Assembly (NCBI RefSeq): GCF_900107745.1
Contig: NZ_FNRO01000002.1
Span: 124,001 to 188,000 of the forward strand
Reading direction: 5' to 3'
Origin: Variovorax sp. YR216
GTDB taxonomy: Bacteria; Pseudomonadota; Gammaproteobacteria; Burkholderiales; Burkholderiaceae_C
Length of the DNA: 64,000 nt
In this document: one piece after another, positions 19,818-29,214 of the stretch
Numbering within the stretch: the stretch's first letter is position 1
Layout of the letters: every line of letters begins with the position of its first letter
The notes under the pieces: model-generated
Database searches by the model: none
What the model was told of the DNA's origin: nothing
What the model saw: only the letters and a program-made list of their open reading frames with translations
Program-made: the position numbers and the translations under genes

Positions 19818-20534
19818 ATGAGCGCATCCCCCGTCGAAGTGATCAACGTCGTGCCCCCGGCGCCTCGGAGGTCGTTCGATCCGCGCGAGGTGCCGGTGTC
19901 CTCCATCGACACCAGCCTGCCGGCCGTGGCAGCCGACCAATTGGGCGTCCGGGCGTTGCGCGCACGATTTGCCACGCCGCCCGTGTGGACGCCCGAGCTG
20001 CGTCGCGAGCCTCAACTGAGCGACCGTCCGCCGGCCCAGGCGGCCGTGCTGGTGCCTATCGTGACGCGCGAGCAGCCCACGGTTCTCCTGACCGAGCGCA
20101 CGGCGCACCTGACGAATCATTCGGGCCAGGTGGCCTTTCCCGGCGGCCGGGTCGACCCTGAGGACGCGAACATCTCCGCGGCCGCGCTGCGCGAAGCCTG
20201 GGAGGAAGTCGGCCTTTCGGCGGAGTACATCGAGGTTCTCGGCGCGCTGCCGACCTACACGACGATCACCTCCTTCATCGTGACGCCGGTGGTGGCGCTG
20301 GTCCGGCCCGACTTCGAGTTGGCCATCAATCCGCACGAGGTCGCCGAAGCCTTCGAAGTGCCGCTTGCCTTCCTGATGAACCCGGCCAACCACCGCCGGC
20401 ACACCATGACGGACGACGACCTGCGGTCTCGCGAATGGCTGTCGATGCCCTACCAGGACGGCGCCCACGAGCGGTTCGTCTGGGGCGCGACGGCCGGCAT
20501 GCTGCGCAACCTTTACCGATTCCTCTCGGCCTGA
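19818..20534 (+). CDS. CoA pyrophosphatase-type Nudix hydrolase
   Basis: A 238-residue Nudix protein. The NudL/UPF0035 signature is clear: VLLTERTAHLTNHSGQVAFPGG directly before the Nudix box, which ends ALREAWEEVGL. Relatives split CoA to phosphopantetheine and 3',5'-ADP. The Nudix spacing is longer than the classic box, as usual for this subgroup. The ATG at 19818 is preferred to the upstream TTG at 19797. A gene for a CobD/CbiB-like protein follows at 29 bp. Confidence 0.85.
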   Translation: MSASPVEVINVVPPAPRRSFDPREVPVSSIDTSLPAVAADQLGVRALRARFATPPVWTPELRREPQLSDRPPAQAAVLVPIVTREQPTVLLTERTAHLTNHSGQVAFPGGRVDPEDANISAAALREAWEEVGLSAEYIEVLGALPTYTTITSFIVTPVVALVRPDFELAINPHEVAEAFEVPLAFLMNPANHRRHTMTDDDLRSREWLSMPYQDGAHERFVWGATAGMLRNLYRFLSA

Positions 20535-20563
20535 TCCGCGAGGGGTCTCGTTATCATCGACGG

Positions 20564-21565
20564 ATGAGCTTCTTTGCGATCCTGTGCGCATTGCTTATCG
20601 AGCAGGTGCGCCCGCTGGCCTTGCGCAACCCCGTCTATGGCGGGGTGCTCGCGTGGACCCGCTGGACCAGCCGCAACTTCGATGCGGGCAAGCCGCACCA
20701 CGGCTGGGTGGCCTGGTCGCTCGCGGTCTTCGTGCCGACGGTGCTTGCGCTGGCCATCCACTGGCTGCTCATCCTGACGCTGGGCGTGCCTTTCGCGGTG
20801 CTCTGGAGCATCGCGATCCTGTACGTCACGCTCGGTTTTCGTCAGTTCAGCCATCACTTCACCGGCATCCGCGATGCCCTCGACGAAGGCGACGAGCCGC
20901 TGGCTCGTTCGCTGCTCGCACACTGGCAGCACGTCGACGCCATCAATCTGCCGCGCAGTGAAATCGTGCGGCATGTGATCGAGCACTCCGTCATTGCCGC
21001 CCATCGCCATGTCTTTGGTGTGCTGGCATGGTTTTCCATCCTGGCCGCCGTGGGCCTCGGCCCGGCCGGCGCGGTGTTCTACCGCATGAGCGAATTCGTC
21101 GCGCGCTATTGGGTGCACAAGAGCGGCGCGTCGACGCAGCCGTCGAGCGTCTGGGTCCAGCAGGCGGCGGAACGCGCCTGGAGGATGATCGACTGGCTGC
21201 CGGCGCGCATCACGGCGCTTGGCTTCGCGGTGGTCGGCAGCTTCGAGGAGGCGATCGACTGCTGGCGCAACGACGCGCGCCGCTTTCCGAACGAAAACGA
21301 CGGCGTGATCCTCGCGGCGACTTCCGGTGCGGTGAATGTCCGGCTTGGCGGCGGCACTTTGCGCGCCGTCCCGGCCGCGGATCCGTTGTCCCGAGCGCAG
21401 GCCGGCGATTCGTTCGGCGATGCGCGCGGACCCGACAGCGGCAGCACCCCTGGGCGCGAACCCGAACCCGCGCATCTGCGCAGCGTGGTCGGCCTGGTGT
21501 GGCGCTCCGTCGTGATGTGGATGGTCCTGCTGGCGCTTCTGACCCTCGCTCGGCTGCTGGGCTGA
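20564..21565 (+). CDS. CobD/CbiB-like membrane protein
   Basis: A 333-residue inner-membrane protein of the CobD/CbiB family, which in cobalamin makers joins the aminopropanol arm to adenosylcobyric acid. Hydrophobic segments include WSLAVFVPTVLALAIHWLL, VFGVLAWFSILAAVGLGPAG and a C-terminal VVMWMVLLALLTLARLLG. No other cobalamin gene is nearby, so the role here is uncertain; beta-proteobacteria often carry such a lone homologue. It overlaps nothing and precedes hisC by 17 bp. Confidence 0.75.
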   Translation: MSFFAILCALLIEQVRPLALRNPVYGGVLAWTRWTSRNFDAGKPHHGWVAWSLAVFVPTVLALAIHWLLILTLGVPFAVLWSIAILYVTLGFRQFSHHFTGIRDALDEGDEPLARSLLAHWQHVDAINLPRSEIVRHVIEHSVIAAHRHVFGVLAWFSILAAVGLGPAGAVFYRMSEFVARYWVHKSGASTQPSSVWVQQAAERAWRMIDWLPARITALGFAVVGSFEEAIDCWRNDARRFPNENDGVILAATSGAVNVRLGGGTLRAVPAADPLSRAQAGDSFGDARGPDSGSTPGREPEPAHLRSVVGLVWRSVVMWMVLLALLTLARLLG

Positions 21566-21582
21566 ATCAAGGGGTCGACGCC

Positions 21583-22665
21583 TTGCCTTCCGTTCCCAGC
21601 TACTGGAGCCCGCGCATCGCGGCGCTCGAACCCTATGTGCCGGGCGAGCAGCCGCGCATCGCGAACCTGATCAAGCTCAACACCAACGAGAACCCGTACC
21701 CGCCGTCGCCCGAGGCCATCGAGGCCATCCGCCGCGCGGCCGAGAGCAGGCTCGAGCTCTATCCCGATCCCGAATCCCTGGTGCTGCGTGAAGCGATCGC
21801 TGTGCGCCACGGGCTCGCAGCCGCGCAGGTCTTTGCCGGCAATGGCTCGGATGAAGTGCTCGCGCATGCCTTCTTCGCCTTCTTCCAGCAGGCCGAGCCG
21901 CTGCTGATTCCGGACGTCACCTACAGCTTCTACCGCGTCTATGCGCAGCTCTACGGCATCGCGTGCGAGCTGCAGCCGGTCGACGAGGGCCTCCGCATCG
22001 ACGATCGCGCGCTCGCGAGGCGCGCGTCCGAAGGCTGCGCCGGCATGGTCATCGCGAACCCGAATGCGCCCACCGGCATCGGGTTGCCGCTGGCGCGCAT
22101 CGAAGCGTTGCTCGAGGCGTGCCCCGACCGCGTGGTCCTGGTGGACGAGGCCTATGTCGATTTCGGCGGCGACAGCGCGATCCCGCTGATTGCCCGATAT
22201 CCGAACCTGCTCGTCGTGCAGACGCTCTCCAAGTCCCGCTCGCTTGCCGGCCTGCGCGTGGGCTTTGCCTGCGGACAGGCGCATCTCGTCGATGCGCTCC
22301 AGCGCGTGAAGAACAGCTTCAACTCCTACCCGCTGGACCGGCTCGCAGTGGCCGGCGCGGTGGCTGCCATCGAAGACGAGCGCTGGTTCGCCCGCACGTG
22401 CCATGACGTCATCGACACCCGCGAAGGCCTCGTGCTGCAGCTGGAAGACCTCGGTTTCGAGGTGCTGCCCTCACAGGCCAACTTCCTGTTCGTGCGACAC
22501 CCTGGCCGCGATGCAGGCGAACTGGCAGGCGCGCTGCGCGAGCGCGCGATCCTCGTGCGGCACTTCCGCCAGCCGCGCATCGCGCAGTACCTGCGCATCA
22601 CCGTGGGCACGCGCGACCAGTGCGCAGCGCTGGTGGTTGCACTGTCCGATATCCTCGGCGGCTAG
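21583..22665 (+). CDS. hisC: Histidinol-phosphate aminotransferase
   Basis: A 360-residue class I/II PLP aminotransferase of histidine synthesis. Landmarks are LIKLNTNENPYPPSP, VFAGNGSDEVLAHAF, MVIANPNAPTGIGLP, VLVDEAYVDFGG and the PLP lysine in TLSKSRSLAGLRVGF. No ATG fits: the TTG at 21583 is chosen because AAGGGG lies eight bases before it. Its stop codon is shared on opposite strands with rsgA (CTAG at 22662-22665). A lone hisC outside a his operon could also act on aromatic amino acids. Confidence 0.9.
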   Translation: MPSVPSYWSPRIAALEPYVPGEQPRIANLIKLNTNENPYPPSPEAIEAIRRAAESRLELYPDPESLVLREAIAVRHGLAAAQVFAGNGSDEVLAHAFFAFFQQAEPLLIPDVTYSFYRVYAQLYGIACELQPVDEGLRIDDRALARRASEGCAGMVIANPNAPTGIGLPLARIEALLEACPDRVVLVDEAYVDFGGDSAIPLIARYPNLLVVQTLSKSRSLAGLRVGFACGQAHLVDALQRVKNSFNSYPLDRLAVAGAVAAIEDERWFARTCHDVIDTREGLVLQLEDLGFEVLPSQANFLFVRHPGRDAGELAGALRERAILVRHFRQPRIAQYLRITVGTRDQCAALVVALSDILGG

Positions 22666-23588
22666 TACCGACTTTGACTGAGCTCGGCGAACAGCTCGCC
22701 GTAGATGCGGTAGCGCGACGGGCTGATGGCGCCTCTCTCCACCTGCGCGATCACGCCGCAGCCCGGTTCATGCAGATGCGTGCAGTTGTAGAACTTGCAT
22801 TCGGTCGCGTGTTCGGCGACGTCCGGCATCAGGCGCGCGAGCCGCATCGCCTCGATGTGATGCAGGCCGAACTCCTGGAAGCCCGGCGAATCGATCAACG
22901 CGGTGTCGCTCGCCTTGTCCATCCAGTACCAGGTGGTGGTGGTGGTCGTGTGCTTGCCGGAGTTGAGCGCCTGCGAGATTTCGCCGGTCTGCGCCGAGGC
23001 CCCCGGCACCAGCAGGTTGATGAGCGTGCTCTTGCCGGCGCCGGAAGGGCCGAGCACCAGCGTGGTCTTGCCGGCGAGCAGCCCCGCCAGCGCGTCGCGG
23101 TCCGCAGCGTCCGCTGCCGTGAGTGCGAGCGGCAGCACCTGGTAGTTCATCTGCCGATAGGGCGCAAGCCGCTCCCAGGCCCGTGCGAACGCGGTCGTCA
23201 GGTCGCGCTTGTTGAGCGCAATCACCGGCGTGATGTGCTCGGCCTCGGCCGCGATGAGCGCCCGCGCAAGCTGGCTCTCGGAGAACTCGGGCTCTGCCGC
23301 GACGAGGATCAGCACCTGGTCGAGATTCGCCGCGAACGACTTGGTGCGGATCTCGTCCTGACGGTAGAACAGGTTCGTTCGCGGCAGAACCTTTTCGATC
23401 GTGCCTTCGTCCTGGCTGGCCTGCCATTGCACACGGTCGCCGACGACGGCCTGGCTCTTCTTGCCGCGCGGATGGCAGATGACCCGTTCGCCGTCCGGCG
23501 TCTCGACGATGCAGTGGCGGCCGTGGCTTCCGACGACGAGTCCCTCGCGCAGCGCGGTGCCCTCCGCGCCGCTGCGTTGCTTAGCCAA
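22662..23588 (-). CDS. rsgA: Small ribosomal subunit biogenesis GTPase RsgA
   Basis: A 308-residue circularly permuted GTPase that checks 30S maturation. The permuted order is visible: NKRD (G4), then GPSGAGKST (G1), then the T-rich HTTTTTTWYW switch, then DSPGFQEFG (G3). The N-terminal OB domain and the C-terminal zinc knuckle (CKFYNCTHLHEPGCGV) are complete. It is convergent with hisC and overlaps it by four bases. Confidence 0.96.
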   Translation of the reverse strand: MAKQRSGAEGTALREGLVVGSHGRHCIVETPDGERVICHPRGKKSQAVVGDRVQWQASQDEGTIEKVLPRTNLFYRQDEIRTKSFAANLDQVLILVAAEPEFSESQLARALIAAEAEHITPVIALNKRDLTTAFARAWERLAPYRQMNYQVLPLALTAADAADRDALAGLLAGKTTLVLGPSGAGKSTLINLLVPGASAQTGEISQALNSGKHTTTTTTWYWMDKASDTALIDSPGFQEFGLHHIEAMRLARLMPDVAEHATECKFYNCTHLHEPGCGVIAQVERGAISPSRYRIYGELFAELSQSRY

Positions 23589-23601
23589 GGGAGCGCCCCA
23601 A

Positions 23602-23626
23602 CACGCAGTGCGCGAGCCTGGGGGTG
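23602..23626 (-). repeat. Truncated copy of the intergenic repeat
   Basis: Read on the minus strand this 25-bp piece is the left end of the dispersed element: CACCCCCAGGCT, then CGCGCACTGCGTG, with one change from CACTTCGTG. It lies between rsgA and the pterin dehydratase gene. Confidence 0.6.
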
Positions 23627-23630
23627 AGCT

Positions 23631-23966
23631 TCATGCGACCAGCGCATCGACCTGCGCCGCGCACTCGAAATCGGTCGCCGAAATGCCAGCCACGTCGTGC
23701 GTGTTGAAGCGCACCACACAGCGGTTGTAGTGCACCGACAGATCCGGATGGTGATCCTGGCGGTGCGCGATCAGCGCGAGCGCGTTCACGAAGGCGATGG
23801 TTTCGAAGTAGTTCGAGAAAGCGAAGGTCTTCTCGATCGCAACGTCCTTGCCATCGCCCGTGAGCTTCCAGCCTTCGAGTCGGGCGAGGCTCGCCACGAT
23901 CTCCGTCGCGCTCATCGCGCGGCGTGGGTGGGACTTCCAGTCCTTGATCTTCAGCATGCTGCTCAT
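23631..23966 (-). CDS. phhB: 4a-hydroxytetrahydrobiopterin dehydratase (PCD/DCoH)
   Basis: A 111-residue pterin-4a-carbinolamine dehydratase. The active-site motif around HRQDHHPDLSVHYNRCVVRF, with the paired histidines, and THDVAGIS are typical. The enzyme recycles the pterin cofactor of phenylalanine hydroxylase, yet no phhA lies in the window, so it may serve a distant gene or molybdopterin. It lies 16 bp after the M48 peptidase gene on the same strand. The ATG at 23966 is used; the one at MLKIKDW (23957) is an alternative. Confidence 0.88.
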   Translation of the reverse strand: MSSMLKIKDWKSHPRRAMSATEIVASLARLEGWKLTGDGKDVAIEKTFAFSNYFETIAFVNALALIAHRQDHHPDLSVHYNRCVVRFNTHDVAGISATDFECAAQVDALVA

Positions 23967-23982
23967 GGCTTTGGCTCCCTGA

Positions 23983-25254
23983 TCACGCCGCGGACATGCG
24001 CGCGAGGCGCTCGGACGCTGGCGGGTGCGAGTAGTAGAACTTGACGAACACCGGATCGGGCGTGAGCGTCGAGGCGTTGTCCTTGTAGAGCTTGAGCAGC
24101 GCGGCGGACAGGTCCTTGCCGCTCGTCTGCGCGATGGCGTAGGCATCCGCCTCGAACTCGTGCTTGCGTGAAATCAGCACCGGCAGCGGTGCGACGAAGA
24201 AGCCGAACACCGGCACCGACAACATGAACACAAGAATCGCCAGTGCATCGTTGGGCGCCGAGAGATTCGGCTGCACGCCAAGCCCCGTGTAGAACCAGGT
24301 GTGACCCGAGAGCCAACCCAGCAGGGCGAACCCGGCAAGGCTCAGCGCGAACATCGCCGCCATCCGCTTCACCACATGCCGGTGCTTGAAGTGGCCGAGC
24401 TCGTGCGCCAGTACCGCTTCGATCTCGCCGGCGTTGAGCTGGCGCAGCAGCGTGTCGTAGAACACCACGCGCTTGCTCGCGCCGAAGCCGGTGAAGTAGG
24501 CATTGGCGTGCGCGCTGCGCGTGCTGCCGTCCATCACGAACAGGCCCTTTGCCGAGAAGCCGCAGCGTTGCATGAGTGCATTGACGCGGGTCTTGAGGGC
24601 GGCGTCGTCCAGCGGCTGGAACTTGTTGAATAGCGGCGCGATGAAGGTCGGATAGACCAGCATCAGCAGAAGATTGAAGCCCATCCAGACGCCCCACGCC
24701 CACAGCCACCAGAGCGCGCCAGCGGCATGCATGAGCCAGAGAAACAGCGCCGCGAGCGGGAGCCCGATCGCGACGCCCAGCAGCACGCCCTTGACGGCGT
24801 CCTTGACCCACAGGCGCCAGGTCATCTTGTTGAATCCGAAGCGTTCCTCGAGCACGAAGGTCTGCCACAGGGTGAAGGGCAGTTCCAGGATGCCGCCGAT
24901 GAGCGCAAACGCGCCGAACAGGGCGAGCTGCTGCCACATTCCGCCGCCCAGGGCGTCGAGGAGCAGCCTGTTGAGAAGGTCCAGCCCGCCCAGCAGCGTC
25001 CATCCGAGCAGGACCGCGGCGGCCCAGGCCATCTCGATGACGCCGAGCCGCGTCTTCGCGATCGTGTAGTCCGCGGCCTTCCGGTGTGCGTCGAGCGTGA
25101 TCGCCTGCTCGAAGGCGGCCGGCACCGCATCGCGATGGCGGGCCACATGCCGCACCTGCCGCGTCGCGAGCCAGAACTTCACCACCAGCCCGGCGACCAG
25201 CGCAAGGGCGAATGCCAGGGTGAAGGCGAGGGATGCGGGCATGGGGGTCGGCAT
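23983..25254 (-). CDS. M48 family zinc metallopeptidase (Ste24/CAAX-like)
   Basis: A 423-residue membrane peptidase. The zinc motif HELGH lies in [18 protein letters not shown] with the third ligand Glu in the [10 protein letters not shown] segment. Several hydrophobic segments surround it, e.g. [13 protein letters not shown] and [19 protein letters not shown], as in Ste24-type CAAX prenyl proteases. In bacteria such proteins take part in membrane-protein quality control; no substrate can be named. The ATG at 25254 is the first fitting start; MPASLAF at 25242 is an alternative. Confidence 0.88.
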   Translation of the reverse strand: MPTPMPASLAFTLAFALALVAGLVVKFWLATRQVRHVARHRDAVPAAFEQAITLDAHRKAADYTIAKTRLGVIEMAWAAAVLLGWTLLGGLDLLNRLLLDALGGGMWQQLALFGAFALIGGILELPFTLWQTFVLEERFGFNKMTWRLWVKDAVKGVLLGVAIGLPLAALFLWLMHAAGALWWLWAWGVWMGFNLLLMLVYPTFIAPLFNKFQPLDDAALKTRVNALMQRCGFSAKGLFVMDGSTRSAHANAYFTGFGASKRVVFYDTLLRQLNAGEIEAVLAHELGHFKHRHVVKRMAAMFALSLAGFALLGWLSGHTWFYTGLGVQPNLSAPNDALAILVFMLSVPVFGFFVAPLPVLISRKHEFEADAYAIAQTSGKDLSAALLKLYKDNASTLTPDPVFVKFYYSHPPASERLARMSAA

Positions 25255-25331
25255 GGCGGCCGAGTTTAGCCCGCGGGCCTTCGCCCGTGGGCTGCCCGGC
25301 CGCCGGCAGGGCCATCGACGACAATCGACGG

Positions 25332-25922
25332 ATGCCCGAATCCATCGAAACGACCGCACCGGCGGTCACGCTCGGCAGGAGCGACCAGAACCTCGTCTGG
25401 CTCGACTGCGAAATGAGCGGCCTCGACCCCGAGAAAGAACGCCTGCTCGAAATCGCCGTGGTGGTCACCGGCCCCAATCTGACGCCCCGCATCGAGGGCC
25501 CCGTGCTCGTCATTCACCAGAGCGACGAAGTGCTCGACGCGATGGATGCCTGGAACAAGGGCACGCACGGCCGCAGCGGGCTGATCGACAAGGTCAAGGC
25601 CTCGACGGTCGACGAGGCCGACGCCGAGCGGCAACTGCTCGAATTCATCGCGCGCTACATCCCGAAGAGCGGATCGCCGATGTGCGGCAACACCATCGGC
25701 CAGGACCGCCGCTTCCTGGTGAAGTACATGCCCAGGCTGGAGGCGTACTTCCACTACCGGAATCTCGACGTGAGCACGCTCAAGGAGCTTGCCAAGCGCT
25801 GGAAGCCCGCGGCCTTCAACGCGTTCAAGAAGCAGCAGGCGCACACTGCGCTGGCGGATGTCCACGAATCGATCGACGAGCTGGAGCACTACCGCGAGAC
25901 CTTCCTGCGCATTCAGGATTAG
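25332..25922 (+). CDS. orn: Oligoribonuclease
   Basis: A 196-residue 3'-5' exonuclease of the DEDDh group that clears 2-5 nt RNA and the dinucleotide pGpG from c-di-GMP breakdown. The acidic residues can be seen in [20 protein letters not shown], the middle [12 protein letters not shown], and [19 protein letters not shown]. It is divergent from the M48 gene with 77 bp between them. Confidence 0.95.
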   Translation: MPESIETTAPAVTLGRSDQNLVWLDCEMSGLDPEKERLLEIAVVVTGPNLTPRIEGPVLVIHQSDEVLDAMDAWNKGTHGRSGLIDKVKASTVDEADAERQLLEFIARYIPKSGSPMCGNTIGQDRRFLVKYMPRLEAYFHYRNLDVSTLKELAKRWKPAAFNAFKKQQAHTALADVHESIDELEHYRETFLRIQD

Positions 25923-25942
25923 GTAAAAACCCGAGGCCGTGC

Positions 25943-26145
25943 GATAATTGTAGGCTTCGCTGACTGGCCCCAGGTATTTGGGGAAACAGCCGGCGTTTTC
26001 CTCGCATCTCCCTATCTTGCACATCGCGCCCGATCGAATGGGCCGCAGCTTCGGCGAAAGCCGGAGCTGAAGTCGTTGGATGGTTGATGTTTTTAACCAC
26101 CCGACGGAGCGCCGCCCACGGCAGCGCTCGCGTAGAGACTCATTG
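25943..26145 (+). promoter_or_regulatory. Long structured 5' leader of the DEAD-box gene
   Basis: A GATAAT box at 25943-25948 is followed by about 200 non-coding bases before the helicase start. Two hairpins are clear: CCCCA/TGGGG at 25968-25983, and a nine-base stem with a GAAA tetraloop at 26047-26068 (AGCTTCGGC/GCCGGAGCT, one G-U pair). Long leaders of this kind are known for cold-shock RNA helicases; regulation here is inferred. Confidence 0.5.
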
Positions 26146-27918
26146 ATGACTGACGCTTTTGAAGCGCAGCGCGATTTCGCGCCTGTGCAATCCGACAACT
26201 TTGCCGTTTCCGGCGAAGCCGCTTCCATTTCCACCCCCACCGAACTCGAGGCGCTCGACGCCGCCCCGGTCGACGAGCCGAAGGAGCCCAACGGCTTCAT
26301 CAAGCTCGGCCTCGCGCCCCAGCTGATCGCCGCGATCGAGGACCTGGGCTTCACCAAGCCGACCGCCGTGCAGGAGCAGGCCATCCCGCGCGCCATGGGC
26401 CTGAGCGGCAACGGCGACGGCGCCGCCCGTTTCGTCGACCTGATGGTGTCGAGCCAGACCGGCAGCGGCAAGACCGCGGCCTTCCTGCTGCCCGTGCTGC
26501 ACACGCTGCTGCAGCGCCAGGTCGAAGCTGAAGAGGCTGCCAAGGCCGAATTCCAGCGCCTCGCCGCCGAGGCCGCCGCCCGCGGCGAAGCGCCGCCGAA
26601 GAAGCCCAAGCGCAAGGACCCCACCAACAGCCGCAACTTCAAGCCGGCCACGCCGGGCGCGCTGATCCTGTGCCCGACGCGCGAACTCGCGCAACAGGTG
26701 GCGCACGATGCGATCGATCTCGTCCGCCACTGCCGCGGCCTGCGCATTGCCAATGTCGTGGGCGGCATGCCCTACCAGCTGCAGATCCAGCGCCTGCAGA
26801 ACGCCGACCTGGTGGTCGCCACGCCGGGCCGCCTGCTCGACCTCCAGCGCTCGATGCAGATCAAGCTCGATCAGGTCAAATTCCTCGTCGTCGACGAAGC
26901 CGACCGCATGCTCGACCTCGGCTTTGCCGACGATCTGGCCGAGATCAACCAGCTCACCATCGAGCGCCAGCAGACCATGATGTTCAGCGCGACCTTCGCG
27001 CCGCGCATTCAGCAACTCGCGACCCGCGTGATGCGCGAGCCGCAGCGCGTCACCATCGACAGCCCGCAAGAGAAGCACGCCAACATCAAGCAGGTGCTGT
27101 TCTGGGCCGACAACACCCAGCACAAGCGCAAGCTGCTGGACCACTGGCTGCGTGACACCACCATCAACCAGGCCATCGTCTTCGCGAGCACGCAGATCGA
27201 GTGCGACGGCCTCGCCAACGACCTGCAGCAGGACGGCTTCAGCGCCGTCGCGCTGCACGGCGCGCTGAGCCAGGGGCTGCGCAACCGCCGCCTGATGGCG
27301 CTGCGCCAGGGCCAGGTGCAGATCCTCGTCGCCACCGACGTGGCCGCGCGCGGCATCGACGTGCCGACCATCACGCACGTCTTCAACTTCGGCCTGCCGA
27401 TGAAGGCCGAGGACTACACCCACCGCATCGGCCGCACCGGCCGGGCAGGGCGCGACGGCCTCGCCGTGACGTTTGCCGAGTTCCGCGATCGCCGCCGGAT
27501 CTTCGACATCGAGCAGTACAGCCGCCAGCAGTTCAAGTCGGAAGTGATTCCGGGGCTCGAGCCGCAGCAGCGTGCGCCGCGTCCGCAGGGCGACTTCGGC
27601 GGCCGTGGCCGCGAAGGCCATTCGCGCGACCGCAAGTTCGGCGGCGGCCATCGCAGCGGCGGCTATGCCGGTGCGAGCGGCTTCAACGACCGCAACTCGC
27701 GCGGTCCGAACGCCGGCTTCGGCGGCGGACGCGACAGCGAAGGCTATGGCCGCAAGACGGGCTGGGGCGACGGCGCGCCGCGCGGCAATGGAAACGGTAG
27801 TGGCGCAGGCGCTCCCCGCCGCGACGGCTTCGCGCCGCGCGGCCACGCCGGCGCCGGTGCTGGCAAGGCCTTCGCACCGCGCGATGGGCAGAAGCGGGGC
27901 TTCAAGCCGAGCCGCTGA
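26146..27918 (+). CDS. DEAD-box ATP-dependent RNA helicase
   Basis: A 590-residue helicase. Motifs in order: the Q motif around FTKPTAVQEQAIP, SQTGSGKTAAF (I), PTRELAQQV (Ia), TPGRLLD (Ib), VDEADRMLD (II), FSATFA (III), VATDVAARGID (V) and HRIGRTGRAG (VI). The insert after motif I (about residues 125-165) is Lys/Glu-rich. The last 110 residues are a Gly/Arg-rich tail with RGG-like runs, expected to bind RNA. It resembles RhlE/CsdA-type enzymes of ribosome assembly and RNA decay. ATG 26146 is preferred; 26080 is an in-frame alternative. Confidence 0.92.
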   Translation: MTDAFEAQRDFAPVQSDNFAVSGEAASISTPTELEALDAAPVDEPKEPNGFIKLGLAPQLIAAIEDLGFTKPTAVQEQAIPRAMGLSGNGDGAARFVDLMVSSQTGSGKTAAFLLPVLHTLLQRQVEAEEAAKAEFQRLAAEAAARGEAPPKKPKRKDPTNSRNFKPATPGALILCPTRELAQQVAHDAIDLVRHCRGLRIANVVGGMPYQLQIQRLQNADLVVATPGRLLDLQRSMQIKLDQVKFLVVDEADRMLDLGFADDLAEINQLTIERQQTMMFSATFAPRIQQLATRVMREPQRVTIDSPQEKHANIKQVLFWADNTQHKRKLLDHWLRDTTINQAIVFASTQIECDGLANDLQQDGFSAVALHGALSQGLRNRRLMALRQGQVQILVATDVAARGIDVPTITHVFNFGLPMKAEDYTHRIGRTGRAGRDGLAVTFAEFRDRRRIFDIEQYSRQQFKSEVIPGLEPQQRAPRPQGDFGGRGREGHSRDRKFGGGHRSGGYAGASGFNDRNSRGPNAGFGGGRDSEGYGRKTGWGDGAPRGNGNGSGAGAPRRDGFAPRGHAGAGAGKAFAPRDGQKRGFKPSR

Positions 27919-27941
27919 CCCGATTCGCGTAGTCACTACCC

Positions 27942-27974
27942 AAGCCCGCGCTCGCAGAGAGCGCGGGCTTTTTT
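27942..27974 (+). terminator. Terminator of the DEAD-box gene
   Basis: A perfect twelve-base stem (AAGCCCGCGCTC and its complement) with the loop GCAGA is followed by a T-run. It separates core genes from the catabolic island. Confidence 0.95.
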
Positions 27975-28027
27975 GTTGCCGCTCGTTTCCGGTGGCTGCC
28001 GCGGGACCTATCGGAAACGCGAACAGA

Positions 28028-28047
28028 GGGTCAAAATTGATTGACTC
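28028..28047. promoter_or_regulatory. Candidate operator before the nopaline-dehydrogenase-like unit
   Basis: GGGTCAA and TTGACTC form an inverted repeat (six of seven pairs) with six bases between, about 95 bp before the start at 28141. The area is AT-richer than its surroundings. It shares the octamer AATTGATT with the region before the second SDR-MarR unit (56703-56710). Confidence 0.4.
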
Positions 28048-28140
28048 CTGAACAGTTGAAAAGTAATGTATTGAGGCATCAAGTCCTCCGGACGCGCTTT
28101 CGCGGCCGGTTCGTCCACCTCATCTTTCCTCTGTTGCCCT

Positions 28141-29214
28141 ATGAAAATCGCGATTCTTGGTGGTGGTCACGGCGCCTATGCGGCAGCCGCCGACCTGTCC
28201 GAAGCCGGACATGAAGTGCGCCTCTGGCGACGTGATGCGGCAGCGCTGGAGCCGGTCATCCGCACCGGCTCGATCACACTGAAAGACGCCGCCGGTTCGC
28301 GCGACGTGAAGATTGCGCTCGCCACGCCCGACATCGGTGCAGCAATGAACGACGCGGAGCTCATCGTGCTGCCTACGCCGGCGATCGCGCAGGAAGACAT
28401 CGCGCGCACGATGGCGCCGCACCTGGTCGACGGCCAGGTCGTGTTCCTCCCGCCCGGCACCTTCGGCAGCTATGTGATGGCGCGCATCGTGGCCGAATCG
28501 GGCAACCGCGCGGACGTGGCCTGGGCCGAGACCGGCACGCTGCCGTACCTGGCGCGCAAGCACGGCGAGCGCGAAGTCAACGTCACGATCCGCGCGATCC
28601 GCCTGCCGACGGGCGTGTACCCGGCCCGCAAGGAGCAGATGGCGATCGAGGTCATCCGCAAGGCCTATCCGTCGGTGCATGGCTGCGGTAATGCGCTTTC
28701 GGGCGCGCTGATGAACGCCGGCCCGGTCATCCACCCGCCGTTGATGGTGATGAACGCCGCACCGCTGCAGCATTTCGAGCGCTGGGACATCCACAACGAA
28801 GGTACGCAGCGCGCGGTGCGCGACGTGACCGACAAGCTCGACCAGGAGCGCATGGCGGTGCGCGATGCGCTCGGCCACGGCGCGCCGCATTACCCGCTCG
28901 CCGACCACTACAACAACGACCAGTGGATGTATGGCGATGCGCACAAGCAACTGGTCAAGTCGGGCGACTGGCGCGAGAACATCGACCTGCACACGCACCG
29001 CTACATCACCGAAGACACCGAGCTTGGCCTCGCCTTCCTCGCATCGGCCGCGCGTTATGCCGGGGTCGATGCACCGATCGCGCACGGGCTGCTGGCGATC
29101 GTCGGTGGCTTCCTCGGGCGCGACCTGCGCAAGGGACCGCGCACGCTTGAGGCGCTGGGCCTCGACAAGCTGACGCCAGCCGAGCTGGGCAAGAGGCTGC
29201 ACGATGGCCAGTGA
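28141..29214 (+). CDS. NAD/NADP octopine/nopaline dehydrogenase family protein
   Basis: A 357-residue two-domain dehydrogenase. The Rossmann start is AILGGGHGAYAAAADLSEAGHEV; the C-terminal octopine-DH-type domain has MNAGPVIHPPLMVMNA with the family His-Pro. Such enzymes oxidise or form N-(carboxyalkyl) amino acids or act on 2-hydroxy/2-oxo acids. Its substrate is unknown. It heads a four-gene unit with overlaps to every following gene and lies next to the auxin-type cluster, so an aromatic or amino-acid-conjugate substrate is plausible but inferred. Confidence 0.82.
   Translation: MKIAILGGGHGAYAAAADLSEAGHEVRLWRRDAAALEPVIRTGSITLKDAAGSRDVKIALATPDIGAAMNDAELIVLPTPAIAQEDIARTMAPHLVDGQVVFLPPGTFGSYVMARIVAESGNRADVAWAETGTLPYLARKHGEREVNVTIRAIRLPTGVYPARKEQMAIEVIRKAYPSVHGCGNALSGALMNAGPVIHPPLMVMNAAPLQHFERWDIHNEGTQRAVRDVTDKLDQERMAVRDALGHGAPHYPLADHYNNDQWMYGDAHKQLVKSGDWRENIDLHTHRYITEDTELGLAFLASAARYAGVDAPIAHGLLAIVGGFLGRDLRKGPRTLEALGLDKLTPAELGKRLHDGQ

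Noticed and set aside
27580..27915. Possible tandem DNA repeat in the helicase 3' end
   Set aside because: It codes the Gly/Arg-rich RNA-binding tail; the similarity is at the protein composition level and the DNA units are not regular.
26140..27936. 598-residue minus-strand open frame across the DEAD-box gene
   Set aside because: It mirrors a gene with all helicase motifs and has a composition typical of antisense frames.
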